Below are positions 16,757 to 25,547 of a stretch of 64,000 nt of DNA, piece after piece. Source of the stretch: Streptomyces chryseus. GTDB lineage: Bacteria; Actinomycetota; Actinomycetes; Streptomycetales; Streptomycetaceae. Under the pieces are notes generated by a model. It saw nothing but the letters and a program-made list of their open reading frames with translations. It was not told the origin of the DNA and searched no databases. Numbering within the stretch: the first letter of the stretch is position 1; each line of letters opens with the position of its first letter. The DNA lies in contig NZ_BMVO01000001.1 in NCBI RefSeq assembly GCF_014650755.1, forward strand, positions 868,001-932,000. Reading direction: 5' to 3'. The position numbers were made by a program, and so were the translations under genes.

Positions 16757-18682
16757 CTACTTGACGACCGTCAGCGGCAGCAGCTTCTTGCCCGTCGGCC
16801 CGATCTGGATCTGCGTGTCCATCTGAGGACACACCCCGCAGTCGAAGCACGGCGTCCAGCGGCAGTCCTCGACCTCGGTCTCGTCGAGCGAGTCCTGCCA
16901 GTCCTCCCAGAGCCAGTCCTTGTCGAGACCGGAGTCCAGGTGGTCCCAGGGCAGGACCTCCTCGTACGTGCGCTCACGCGTGGTGTACCAGTCGACGTCC
17001 ACGCCGAAGTCGGGCAGCGTCTTCGCCGCGGCCTGCATCCAGCGGTCGTAGCTGAAGTACTCGCGCCAGCCGTCGAAGCGGCCGCCGCCCTCGTAGACCG
17101 CGCGGATGACGGAGCCGATGCGCCGGTCGCCGCGCGAGAGGAGGCCCTCGACGATGCCGGGCTTGCCGTCGTGGTAGCGGAAACCGATGGAGCGGCCGTA
17201 CTTCTTGTCGCCGCGGATCTTGTCGCGCAGCTTCTCCAGGCGGGCGTCCGTCTCCTCGGCGGAGAGCTGCGGCGCCCACTGGAACGGGGTGTGCGGCTTG
17301 GGCACGAAACCGCCGATGGAGACGGTGCAGCGGATGTCGTTCTGGCCGGAGACCTTGCGGCCCTCGGCGATGACCTTGACGGCCATGTCGCCGATCTGCA
17401 GGACGTCCTCGTCGGTCTCGGTGGGCAGGCCGCACATGAAGTACAGCTTCACCTGACGCCAGCCGTTGCCGTACGCCGTCGAGACCGTCCGAATGAGGTC
17501 CTCTTCCGAGACCATCTTGTTGATGACCTTGCGGATGCGCTCCGAACCGCCCTCGGGGGCGAAGGTCAGGCCGGACCTGCGGCCGTTCCTGGTCAGCTCG
17601 TTGGCGAGGTCGATGTTGAACGCGTCCACGCGGGTCGACGGCAGCGAGAGGCCGATCTTGTCCTCTTCGTACCGGTCCGCGAGGCCCTTGGCGACGTCCG
17701 CGATCTCGGTGTGGTCGGCCGAGGACAGCGACAGCAGACCGACCTCCTCGAACCCGGTCGCCTTGAGGCCCTTCTCCACCATGTCGCCGATGCCGGTGAT
17801 GCTTCGCTCCCGCACGGGGCGCGTGATCATGCCGGCCTGGCAGAAACGGCAGCCGCGGGTGCAGCCGCGGAAGATCTCGACGGACATCCGCTCGTGGACG
17901 GTCTCGGCGAGCGGGACCAGCGGCTGCTTCGGGTAGGGCCACTCGTCGAGGTCCATGACGGTGTGCTTGGACACCCGCCACGGCACGCCGGAGCGGTTGG
18001 GTACGACGCGGGCGATGCGGCCGTCGGGCAGGTACTCGACGTCGTAGAAGCGCGGAACGTACACCCCACCGGTCTTGCTCAGCCGGAAGAGCACCTCGTC
18101 GCGTCCGCCGGGCCGGCCTTCGGCCTTCCAGGCGCGGACGATTTCGGTGATCTCCAGCACCGCCTGCTCGCCGTCACCGATGACCGCGCAGTCGATGAAG
18201 TCCGCGATCGGCTCGGGGTTGAAGGCGGCGTGGCCGCCCGCGAGGACGATCGGGTCGTCGAGCGTGCGGTCCCTGGACTCCAGCGGGATGCCCGCGAGGT
18301 CGAGGGCGGTGAGCATGTTGGTGTAGCCCAGCTCGGTGGAGAAGCTCAGGCCGAAGACGTCGAACGCCTTGACGGGCCGGTGCGCGTCCACCGTGAACTG
18401 CGGGACGTCGTGCTCGCGCATGAGGGCTTCGAGGTCGGGCCACACGCTGTACGTGCGCTCGGCCAGGACCCCCTCGCGCTCGTTCAGCACCTCGTAAAGG
18501 ATCATGACGCCCTGGTTGGGCAGCCCGACCTCGTACGCGTCGGGGTACATGAGCGCCCACCTGACGTCCGTGGCGTCCCAGTCCTTGACGGTGGAGTTGA
18601 GTTCGCCGCCGACGTACTGGATCGGCTTCTGGACGTGCGGGAGAAGCGCTTCCAGGCGTGGGAAGACCGACTCGACAGGCAT
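16757..18682 (-). CDS. TIGR03960 family B12-binding radical SAM protein
   Basis: 641 residues. An N-terminal cobalamin-binding-like domain (about 30-190; PDAYEVGLPNQGVMILYEVL, IVLAGGHAAFNPEPIADFID) precedes a radical SAM core with FRGCTRGCRFCQAG; the cluster ligands are C274, C278 and C281. SAM-binding segments LSLSSADHTE and GLTFAPEGGSERIRKVINK follow. A C-terminal Cys group, PCFDCGVCPQMDTQ, may hold a second cluster. The substrate is unknown; the neighbourhood (rne, rplU, rpmA, DUF2344) suggests modification of rRNA, tRNA or a ribosomal protein, which is inference. Full family length, no truncation. The ATG at 18682 lies 51 bases after the CYTH-CHAD gene. Confidence 0.93.
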   Translation of the reverse strand: MPVESVFPRLEALLPHVQKPIQYVGGELNSTVKDWDATDVRWALMYPDAYEVGLPNQGVMILYEVLNEREGVLAERTYSVWPDLEALMREHDVPQFTVDAHRPVKAFDVFGLSFSTELGYTNMLTALDLAGIPLESRDRTLDDPIVLAGGHAAFNPEPIADFIDCAVIGDGEQAVLEITEIVRAWKAEGRPGGRDEVLFRLSKTGGVYVPRFYDVEYLPDGRIARVVPNRSGVPWRVSKHTVMDLDEWPYPKQPLVPLAETVHERMSVEIFRGCTRGCRFCQAGMITRPVRERSITGIGDMVEKGLKATGFEEVGLLSLSSADHTEIADVAKGLADRYEEDKIGLSLPSTRVDAFNIDLANELTRNGRRSGLTFAPEGGSERIRKVINKMVSEEDLIRTVSTAYGNGWRQVKLYFMCGLPTETDEDVLQIGDMAVKVIAEGRKVSGQNDIRCTVSIGGFVPKPHTPFQWAPQLSAEETDARLEKLRDKIRGDKKYGRSIGFRYHDGKPGIVEGLLSRGDRRIGSVIRAVYEGGGRFDGWREYFSYDRWMQAAAKTLPDFGVDVDWYTTRERTYEEVLPWDHLDSGLDKDWLWEDWQDSLDETEVEDCRWTPCFDCGVCPQMDTQIQIGPTGKKLLPLTVVK

Positions 18683-18733
18683 CGTGTGTCTCTCATGAGC
18701 TGGCAGGGGTGACCATCAAGCGTACCCCGGGCA

Positions 18734-20269
18734 TCAGCCGCCCAGATCCGTCCGGAGTTTCCCGGCCGTGGCCCGCTTCCAGAGGTGCGCGATCTCCTGC
18801 TCACCGGCGTCGGCGGCGGCTTCCTCCCGCCCGTGCAGCAGGCCCCAGGTGAACGCCGTCTCGCCCGCCGCGTGGGCCCGGGCGGCCAGGGTCCGCAGCG
18901 TCTCGCGCATCACGACGCCGTCCTGGTGCGTGCCCAGGACGGACTGCACGGCCTTCATGCGCTTGGAGAACCGCTTGGCGGGCTTCCCGAGGGCGGGCCG
19001 GGCGGCGTCGGCGGCGTACCGGGTGCGCTTGGCGGCCTTGCGCGCGTTGTGCAGCGCGCGGTCCCGCTCCTGTCCGTGCGGCAGGGTGAGCGCCGTTTCC
19101 ATGCGGTGGGCGAGCCGGCCGTAGTCCTTGAGGAGCGCCTTGGGCAGGACCTCGGCGGCCGGTTTCGACGCGGCCCCGCGCAGTGGCGGGTCGGTGAGGA
19201 GGGCGTCGAGGGTGGTGAGGAGGTCCAGGTAGCGCGGGCTGTCGAGTGCCGCGAGGGTCTGTGCGCGTACGTTCTGGCGGCCGGTCACGGACCAGATGCG
19301 CAGTCGTCCGCGTACCGGGCCGAGCAGCAGCGTCTCGGGGACGTCGTCGACGCGGGTGTGGAGCCGGTCGTCCAGCACCTCCTGGTCGCGGTCGGCGCCC
19401 AGTTCCCGGGCGAGCCACTTCAGTTCCTCGGCGACCGGGTCGGTGGCCGCCCGGTCGAGGACCTTGCGGTAGGTCCGCAGGGTGCTGCGCAGGCGGCGGG
19501 TGGCGACGCGCATCTGGTGGACGGAGTCGGGCAGGTCGCGCCGTACGGCCGGGTCGTACGCGACCAGTGCCGCGTACTGCTCGCGCAGGTACGCGAGGAC
19601 GTGGTCGCCCGCGGTCCCGGCCGTGCTCGCTCCCGGCTCGGCCCGCCGGGGCTTCTTCCACGACGGGGCGGTGTCCTCCAGCGCCCTGGCCAGTTTGGAC
19701 TCGGACGTGGCGGCGCGCAGGCCGGCTTTGCGCAGCCGCTTGTCGACGGCGTCGAGGAAGGCGGGGTCGCCGCCGTCGGACAGTTCGACCTCGACCTCGG
19801 TCCAGCGGGTGGTGGCGCCGTCGGCGGTGACGCCGACCCGTTGGGCGGTGACGGTGTCGACGCTGACTTCGGCGAGCGGTTCGCCGCCGGCGTCCAGGAG
19901 GTGGCGTACGTCGCGCACGCTGTGCAGCCGGACGACCGGAAGAATTGGCTCCGCGCGGGTCCGCGAACGGGTCAGGGCGATCAGGCCGGGCGGCGGGCCG
20001 TCGGTGAGTGGCGCCCCGATCTCGTCGCGTACGCCCGGGGAGACCGGGAGTTTGAGGTGCCAGCCGGCGTCGGCGCCGCCGGTGCGGCGGCGCAGGGTGA
20101 GGGAGTCCGCGGCGAGCCGCAGGTCGGCAGTGTCGTAGTAGACGGCGTCGAGTTCCGCGACGCCCTCGTCCCGTACGGACGACACCCCGGGCACCTTGGT
20201 CAGGTCGGGCAGCCGGGTCTCGTCGGTGGCTTCGTACTTCCGCTCGATCTCGCGCTTGGTGTCCGCCAT
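18734..20269 (-). CDS. CYTH and CHAD domain protein
   Basis: 511 residues. A CYTH domain (about 1-205) begins with the signature EIERKYE and has LDAVYYDTADLRLAADSLTL and WHLKLP; CYTH folds bind triphosphates or polyphosphate with a divalent metal in a beta tunnel. A CHAD domain (about 225-505) follows with conserved His and basic residues: VHQMRVATRRLRSTLRTYRK, LGADRDQEVLDDRL and RKAAKRTRYAAD. CHAD domains bind inorganic polyphosphate. Either triphosphatase activity or a polyphosphate-binding role is plausible. The ATG at 20269 has no ribosome site; a TAAATT -10 element lies 6 bases upstream, so the mRNA is probably leaderless. Confidence 0.92.
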   Translation of the reverse strand: MADTKREIERKYEATDETRLPDLTKVPGVSSVRDEGVAELDAVYYDTADLRLAADSLTLRRRTGGADAGWHLKLPVSPGVRDEIGAPLTDGPPPGLIALTRSRTRAEPILPVVRLHSVRDVRHLLDAGGEPLAEVSVDTVTAQRVGVTADGATTRWTEVEVELSDGGDPAFLDAVDKRLRKAGLRAATSESKLARALEDTAPSWKKPRRAEPGASTAGTAGDHVLAYLREQYAALVAYDPAVRRDLPDSVHQMRVATRRLRSTLRTYRKVLDRAATDPVAEELKWLARELGADRDQEVLDDRLHTRVDDVPETLLLGPVRGRLRIWSVTGRQNVRAQTLAALDSPRYLDLLTTLDALLTDPPLRGAASKPAAEVLPKALLKDYGRLAHRMETALTLPHGQERDRALHNARKAAKRTRYAADAARPALGKPAKRFSKRMKAVQSVLGTHQDGVVMRETLRTLAARAHAAGETAFTWGLLHGREEAAADAGEQEIAHLWKRATAGKLRTDLGG

Positions 20270-20275
20270 GCACCA

Positions 20276-20305
20276 AATTTAGTGCTTCGGAGGCCGGAAG
20301 GTCAG
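20276..20305 (-). promoter_or_regulatory. Leaderless-type promoter of the CYTH-CHAD gene
   Basis: CTGACC (20300-20305) and TAAATT (20276-20281) are 18 bases apart on the minus strand. The -10 ends 6 bases before the ATG at 20269, so transcription would start at or next to the A of ATG. Confidence 0.6.
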
Positions 20306-20354
20306 CCCTCGTAGCGCAAACACACCCCGCGCTCACTCCCCTCCCACGTGATTT

Positions 20355-20387
20355 CCACGTCCGATCACCCGAAGTGACCGGACGTGG
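20355..20387 (-). terminator. Hairpin terminator of the mre cluster
   Basis: CCACGTCCG (20355-20363) pairs with CGGACGTGG (20379-20387), with an inner TCAC/GTGA stem. It lies 17 bases beyond the rodA stop and before the CYTH-CHAD promoter. Confidence 0.7.
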
Positions 20388-20403
20388 GCCCCGGGTGAGC
20401 GCC

Positions 20404-21603
20404 TTACGCCGACATGGGTCGCTGCACCCTGATCGACTGGAGCAGTCCGATCGCGACCCACACCGCGAACATCGACGATCCGCCGTACGAGACGAACGGC
20501 AGCGGCAGTCCCGCCACCGGCATGATGCCGAGGGTCATCCCGATGTTCTCGAACGACTGGAAGGCGAACCAGGCGATGATGCCGCCGGCGACGATCGTGC
20601 CGTACAGCTCGGTCGTCTCGCGGGCGATGCGGCAGGCACGCCACAGCACCACGCCGAGCAGCAGCAGGATCAGGCCGGCGCCGAGGAAGCCGAGCTCCTC
20701 ACCGGCGACGGTGAAGACGAAGTCGGTCTGCTGCTCGGGTACGAACTGTCCGGTGGTCTGGCTGCCCTTGAACAGGCCGGTGCCGGTGAGGCCGCCGGAG
20801 CCGATGGCGATGCGTGCCTGGTTGGTGTTGTAGCCGACGCCCGCCGGGTCGAGTTCGGGGTTGGCGAACGCGGCGAAGCGGTTGATCTGGTACTCGTCGA
20901 GCACGCCGAGCTGCCAGACGACGACGGCGCCGACGGCCCCGGTGCCGATGAGGCCGAGGACCCAGCGGTTGGAGGCCCCGGAGGTGAGCAGCACCCCGAG
21001 GATGATCACCGCTATGACCATGACGGAGCCGAGGTCGGGCATCAGCATGATGACGACGATCGGTACGACGGCGAGGCACAGGGCCTTGACGACGGTGCTG
21101 TGGTCGGGATGTTCCTGGTCGCCCGCGTCGACGCGGGCGGCGAGCAGCACCGCCATGATCAGGATGATGGTGATCTTGGTGAACTCGGAGGGCTGGAGGG
21201 AGAACCCGCCGCCGATCACGATCCACGCGTGGGCGCCGTTGATGGTCGCGCCGAGCGGCGTGAGGACGAGCAGGACCAGCACGACCGACAGCCCGTACAG
21301 CACCGGCACCGCGCCGCGCAGGGTCCGGTGGCCGAGCCAGATCGTGCCGATCATCAGGGCCAGCCCGATGCCGGTGTTGAGGATGTGGCGCCAGAGGAAG
21401 TACTCCGGGTCGCCCTGGTTGAGCTGGTCGCGCGTACGGGTCGCGGACCAGACGAGAAGCGCGCCGATGACGGACAGCGCGAGCGACGACCAGAGCAGCG
21501 GCCAGTCGAGCCGGCGCAGCACCGAGTCGCGGGCGGTGAGCTTGGCCAGGGTGCCGCGCTCGGGGGCGTAGCGCTGGACGGAGAAACCGTGCGGGCCGGA
21601 CAT
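20404..21603 (-). CDS. rodA: RodA/FtsW/SpoVE family SEDS peptidoglycan glycosyltransferase
   Basis: 399 residues with about ten membrane segments. Family motifs are GATINGAHAWIVIGGGFSLQ with the nearby PSEFTKI, ARIAIGSGGLTGTGLFKGSQ, FVFTVAGEELGFLGA and LPLPFVSYGGSSM. SEDS proteins polymerise lipid II together with a class B penicillin-binding protein. Its ATG overlaps the stop of the pbp2 gene (ATGA at 21600-21603), so the two are translationally coupled, which fits a RodA-PBP2 pair. In S. coelicolor the positional equivalent is sfr (SCO2607) within the mre cluster for spore-wall synthesis. The N-terminus is cytosolic, about 35 residues, polar. Confidence 0.95.
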   Translation of the reverse strand: MSGPHGFSVQRYAPERGTLAKLTARDSVLRRLDWPLLWSSLALSVIGALLVWSATRTRDQLNQGDPEYFLWRHILNTGIGLALMIGTIWLGHRTLRGAVPVLYGLSVVLVLLVLTPLGATINGAHAWIVIGGGFSLQPSEFTKITIILIMAVLLAARVDAGDQEHPDHSTVVKALCLAVVPIVVIMLMPDLGSVMVIAVIILGVLLTSGASNRWVLGLIGTGAVGAVVVWQLGVLDEYQINRFAAFANPELDPAGVGYNTNQARIAIGSGGLTGTGLFKGSQTTGQFVPEQQTDFVFTVAGEELGFLGAGLILLLLGVVLWRACRIARETTELYGTIVAGGIIAWFAFQSFENIGMTLGIMPVAGLPLPFVSYGGSSMFAVWVAIGLLQSIRVQRPMSA

Positions 21604-23771
21604 CAGTCGCCACTCCTGCCGATTGCGATCTGCTGGTCGGCAGCCGGGTCCTTGGGCTTCTCGGGTACGTACGGCCTGATCTCCGGGGCTTCGATGGAGC
21701 CGTCCCGGCTGATCTTCGGGAGGTCTTTCTGCGGCTTGGGGAGCAGGGCCTTCTTCGGGTTGATGTCGCCGTCGTCACTGACGCCGTAGAGGGCGTCGTA
21801 GATGTTGCGTACGGCGGGGCCGGAGGCGCCGGAGCCCGTACCACCCTGGGAGATCGTCATGACGATCGTGTAGTCGTCGGTGTAGGTCGCGAACCACGAG
21901 GTGGTCTGCTTGCCGTAGACCTGGGCGGTGCCGGTCTTGGCGCGCATCGGGATCTTGTCCTGCGGCCAGCCGCCGAACCGCCAGGCGGCGGTGCCGCCGG
22001 GCTCGACGACGGAGCGCAGGCCCTTGTCGAGATCGCTGATGGTCTCGGCGTCGACCGGCAGCTTGCCGTCGGCCCGGGGCTCGATCTCCTCGATCCTCTT
22101 GCCGTCGGGGCTGATCACGGCCTTGCCGACGGTGGGCTTGAAGAGGGTGCCGCCGTTGCTGATGGCGGCGTAGGCGGTGGCCAGTTGGACGGGGGTGATG
22201 AGGACGTCACCCTGGCCGATGGCGAAGTTGATGCTGTCGAAGGCCTTCAGCTGGTTGCCTTCGAGGCAGCTCTCGTAGGCGATCTGCTCGACGTAGGTGC
22301 CGCCCTTCTTGCCCTGCTTGCACCACGCGTCCTTGTTGGCCTTCCAGAAGTCCTGCTTCCACCGGCGGTCGGGGATGCGGCCCTTGACCTCGTTCGGCAG
22401 GTCGATTCCGGTCTCGCCGCCGAACCCGAAGTCACGGGCGGTCCGGTAGAACCAGTCGTGAGCGCCCTTCTTGGGCTTTATTCCGCCGTCACGCTGCCAC
22501 TCCTCATGGCCGAGACGGTAGAAGACGGTGTTGCAGGAGAACTTGAGCGCGTCGCCGAGGGTGATGGGGCCGTGCCCCTTGGACTCGAAGTTCGCGAAGC
22601 TGCGGCCGCCCATGCTGTAGGAGCTGCTGCAGTTGTAGCGGCCGTCGAAGGGGTGGCCGCCGCGCACGGCCGCGCTGGCCGACACCACCTTGAAGACGGA
22701 GCCGGCGGGTGCCTGGCCCTGGATGGCGCGGTTGAGCAGCGGGTAGTTGGAGTTCTTGCCGGTGAGCCTGGCGTACTCCTTGCCGGAGATGCCGCCGACC
22801 CAGGCGTTGGGGTCGTAGTCGGGCTGGGAGGCCATCGAGATGACGCGGCCGGTCTTGGACTCCATGACGACGACGGCGCCCGAGTCGGCCTCGTACGGGC
22901 GGCCGGTGATCTTGTCGGTCTCCTTGCGCACGGTCTTCATCGCCTGGTGGAGCTCGTACTCGGCGACGGCCTGCACGCGCGCGTCGAGGGACGTGACGAC
23001 GTTGGAGCCGGGCACCGTCGGGTCGTTCTCCGCCTCGCCCATGACGCGGCCGAGGTTGTCGACCTCGTAGCGGGTGACGCCGGCCTTGCCGCGCAGCTCC
23101 TTGTCGTAGGTGCGCTCGAGACCGGAGCGTCCGACCATGTCGGAGCGCAGGTACGGCGACGGGCCGTCCTTGGCCTTCTCGATCTCCTCGTCGGTGACGG
23201 GCGAGAGGTAGCCGAGGACCTGGGAGGTCCTGGCCTTGCCCGGCGCGGTGTAGCGGCGCACGGCCGTCGGTTCGGCGGTGATGCCGGGGAAGTCCTCGGC
23301 GCGCTCGCGGATCTGGAGGGCCTGCTTGGTGGTGGCCTCGTCGGTGACGGGGATCGGCTGGTACGGCGAGCCGTTCCAGCAGGGCTGCGGGGTCTCGGAG
23401 TCGCAGAGCCTGACCTTGTCGGCGACTTCCTTCGGCTTCAGGCCGAGTACGCCGGCGAGGCGGGCCAGTACGCCCTTGCCGTCGTCCTTCATCTTCATCA
23501 GCTCGGTGCGGCTGGCGGAGACGACGAGGCGGGTCTCGTTGTCGGCGAGCGGCACGCCGCGGGCGTCGAGGATCGAGCCGCGGACGGCGGGCTGGACGAC
23601 CTGCTGCACGCCGTTGCCGGCCGCTTCGGCGGTGTACTCGTCGCCGTTGCGGATCTGGAGGTACCAGAGGCGGCCGCCGAGCGTGAGCAGCAGCGAGAAG
23701 ACGAGGACCTGGATGATGATGAGCCGGATCTGGACCCTGGGGGTCCGCCCGGTCTCGGGAATGTTGCTCAC
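21603..23771 (-). CDS. pbp2: Penicillin-binding protein 2 (class B transpeptidase)
   Basis: 722 residues: a single N-terminal anchor (about 14-36), a dimerisation domain from about 55, and a transpeptidase domain with the active-site S358-V-F-K361, S412-C-N414 and K612-T-G614. It cross-links peptidoglycan outside the membrane and partners with the SEDS glycosyltransferase encoded next, whose start overlaps its stop by one base. There are extra Cys residues in the middle (for example PQPCWNGS and NCSSSYSMGG) that might form disulfides, since the domain is extracytoplasmic. It is fourth in mreB-mreC-mreD-pbp2-rodA; mreD ends 37 bases upstream. Confidence 0.96.
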   Translation of the reverse strand: MSNIPETGRTPRVQIRLIIIQVLVFSLLLTLGGRLWYLQIRNGDEYTAEAAGNGVQQVVQPAVRGSILDARGVPLADNETRLVVSASRTELMKMKDDGKGVLARLAGVLGLKPKEVADKVRLCDSETPQPCWNGSPYQPIPVTDEATTKQALQIRERAEDFPGITAEPTAVRRYTAPGKARTSQVLGYLSPVTDEEIEKAKDGPSPYLRSDMVGRSGLERTYDKELRGKAGVTRYEVDNLGRVMGEAENDPTVPGSNVVTSLDARVQAVAEYELHQAMKTVRKETDKITGRPYEADSGAVVVMESKTGRVISMASQPDYDPNAWVGGISGKEYARLTGKNSNYPLLNRAIQGQAPAGSVFKVVSASAAVRGGHPFDGRYNCSSSYSMGGRSFANFESKGHGPITLGDALKFSCNTVFYRLGHEEWQRDGGIKPKKGAHDWFYRTARDFGFGGETGIDLPNEVKGRIPDRRWKQDFWKANKDAWCKQGKKGGTYVEQIAYESCLEGNQLKAFDSINFAIGQGDVLITPVQLATAYAAISNGGTLFKPTVGKAVISPDGKRIEEIEPRADGKLPVDAETISDLDKGLRSVVEPGGTAAWRFGGWPQDKIPMRAKTGTAQVYGKQTTSWFATYTDDYTIVMTISQGGTGSGASGPAVRNIYDALYGVSDDGDINPKKALLPKPQKDLPKISRDGSIEAPEIRPYVPEKPKDPAADQQIAIGRSGD

Positions 23772-23808
23772 GCCGTCCCCTCCTCGAAGTCCGTGGTGCG
23801 GGCGGTGG

Positions 23809-24480
23809 TCACAGCCGCTTGACTCCCTTGATGCGTCCTGCCCGTGCCGCCCGGGAGCGGGCGGCCTTGACCCTCAGTCCCGCGCGCCGGCTGCCGATGC
23901 GCAGTCCGGTGCCGGAGGCGAGCCAGCCGCTGGCCACGTCGGCGCCGTTGGTGCCGCTCTGGCTGTCGGCGAGCGGGTCGTTCTCAGCGCGTCTGGCCAG
24001 GGCCATGACGGCCGGCACGACGAACGGGGCGAGCAGCAGGTCGTACAGCGCGGAGGTGAGCAGCAGGTTCACGATGCCCACGTGACGGGCGGCCGTGTCA
24101 CCGACCAGCGCGCCCACTCCGGCGTACAGGAGGGTGGAGCCGATGGCGGCGACGACGACCGCGACCATCGGGGCGGTCGCGGACCTGATCTGGCCGTTCT
24201 CCGGCTTCGCGAGTCCGGCGAGGTAGCCGATGACGCACAGGACCAGCGCGTAGCGGCCGGCCGCGTGGTCGGCGGGCGGCGCGAAGTCGGCGAGGAGGCC
24301 CGCGCCGAACCCGATGAGGGCGCCGCTCATGGGTCCGTACACGAAGGCGAGGCCGAGGACGGTCAGGAGCATGAGGTCGGGTACGGCCCCGGGCAGTTGC
24401 AGCCTGGCGAGCACGGTGACCTGGACGACGAGGGCGACGACCACCAGGGTGGTGGAGAGCAGCATCCGGTTGAAGCGCAT
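23809..24480 (-). CDS. mreD: Rod shape-determining protein MreD
   Basis: 223 residues with five or six membrane segments, starting MRFNRMLLSTTLVVVALVVQ, and FVYGPMSGALIGFGAGLLAD typical of MreD. The C-terminal 60 residues are Arg/Ala/Ser-rich and cytosolic, longer than in rods such as E. coli. MreD couples MreC and the PBP2-RodA pair. It starts 12 bases after mreC ends and precedes pbp2, matching the conserved cluster order. Confidence 0.92.
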   Translation of the reverse strand: MRFNRMLLSTTLVVVALVVQVTVLARLQLPGAVPDLMLLTVLGLAFVYGPMSGALIGFGAGLLADFAPPADHAAGRYALVLCVIGYLAGLAKPENGQIRSATAPMVAVVVAAIGSTLLYAGVGALVGDTAARHVGIVNLLLTSALYDLLLAPFVVPAVMALARRAENDPLADSQSGTNGADVASGWLASGTGLRIGSRRAGLRVKAARSRAARAGRIKGVKRL

Positions 24481-24492
24481 GGGGTTCAGCTC

Positions 24493-25446
24493 CTACTCGG
24501 TGCCGGCGGCGGGATCGGTGCCGTCGGCGGGCGGCCCCGAGGGCGTGACCGTGACGGTGACCGTGGGGATGGGCCTGGGGCCCGCGGGCTTCGGCGGCAG
24601 GACGGTGTCGCGCGGGTCCTTGCGCGGCGCCTGGACGACCACGCCGACGATGTCGAGCTTGGTGAAGCCGACGTACGGGCGGACGTAGACGGTACGGGTG
24701 AGGTCGCCGCCCGCCGGATCGACGCGGACGACCCGTCCGACCGGGACGCCCGGGACGAACGGCTTCGCGGCCTGTGATCCGAAGGTGACGAGCCGGTCGC
24801 CCGCCTTGACCTTGGCCTTGCCGTTGAGCATCTGGACGCGCAGCGGGCGGTCGCCCTGGCCGGTGGCGAAGCCGAGCTCGTCGGTCTTCTCCAGGCGGGT
24901 GCCGACGGTGAAGTCGGGGTCGTTGGCGAGCAGGACGGTCGCGGTGTCCGGGCCGACGGTGGTGACGCGGCCGACGAGTCCGTCGCCGTTGAGCACCGTC
25001 ATGTCGCGCTTGATGCCGTCGTTGCCGCCGGCGTCGATGGTGACGGTCCAGGAGAAGCCCTGGGCCGCTCCTATCGCGATGACTTCGGCGCCCTTGATGC
25101 CGTACTGGCCGGCTCCGGCCCGCTTGAGCATCTTGTCGAGCTGGCGTACGCCGCTGCGGTTGCGGTCGTCGCTGCCGAGCTTCTGCTTGAGTGCGGCGTT
25201 CTCGCGTTCGAGGACGGTGAGGCGGTCGTGCCGCTCACCGGAGTCCCGAACGGCTCCCACGGCGTTGCCGATCGGGTCGACGGCTGCGGCGACCCCGTTC
25301 TCCACCGGTCCGAAGACGGTGGCGGCGGCCCGCCTGGCACCGTCGACCGGCGAATCCTCGCCGCCACGGATGTCCACCGTGATCAACGCGAATGCGATGG
25401 CGATCAGCAGCACCAGGAGCAGCCGACTCTCTCGTGTGTCCCTCAC
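24493..25446 (-). CDS. mreC: Rod shape-determining protein MreC
   Basis: 317 residues. An N-terminal signal anchor (RLLLVLLIAIAFALITV, about 8-24) is followed by a coiled coil (about 70-100, VLERENAALKQKLGSDD) and the two beta domains of MreC (SWTVTIDAGGNDGIKRDMTV, DPDFTVGTRLEKTDELGF). The tail is Pro/Thr/Val-rich. MreC is a periplasm-equivalent scaffold that activates PBP2. It follows mreB after 101 bases. The start is a GTG (MRDTRESRLLL) with a distant GAGGAAGG; the gap before it is AT-richer (GTTGATATACAGAC) and may contain a second internal promoter. Confidence 0.94.
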   Translation of the reverse strand: MRDTRESRLLLVLLIAIAFALITVDIRGGEDSPVDGARRAAATVFGPVENGVAAAVDPIGNAVGAVRDSGERHDRLTVLERENAALKQKLGSDDRNRSGVRQLDKMLKRAGAGQYGIKGAEVIAIGAAQGFSWTVTIDAGGNDGIKRDMTVLNGDGLVGRVTTVGPDTATVLLANDPDFTVGTRLEKTDELGFATGQGDRPLRVQMLNGKAKVKAGDRLVTFGSQAAKPFVPGVPVGRVVRVDPAGGDLTRTVYVRPYVGFTKLDIVGVVVQAPRKDPRDTVLPPKPAGPRPIPTVTVTVTPSGPPADGTDPAAGTE

Positions 25447-25547
25447 GTGCGGCGGCCGTGCCTTCCTCGTCGGAATTCTGGTGTCTGTATATCAACGATC
25501 CGCCGCACGAGAGGGAAGGCCTCGTACGGCGGATTCGTCAGGGCGGC

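Noticed and set aside
13223..18712. Open frame of 1829 codons on the plus strand
   Set aside because: Opposite rne and the radical SAM genes; Arg/Pro-rich without motifs. The minus-strand frames carry recognised catalytic residues.
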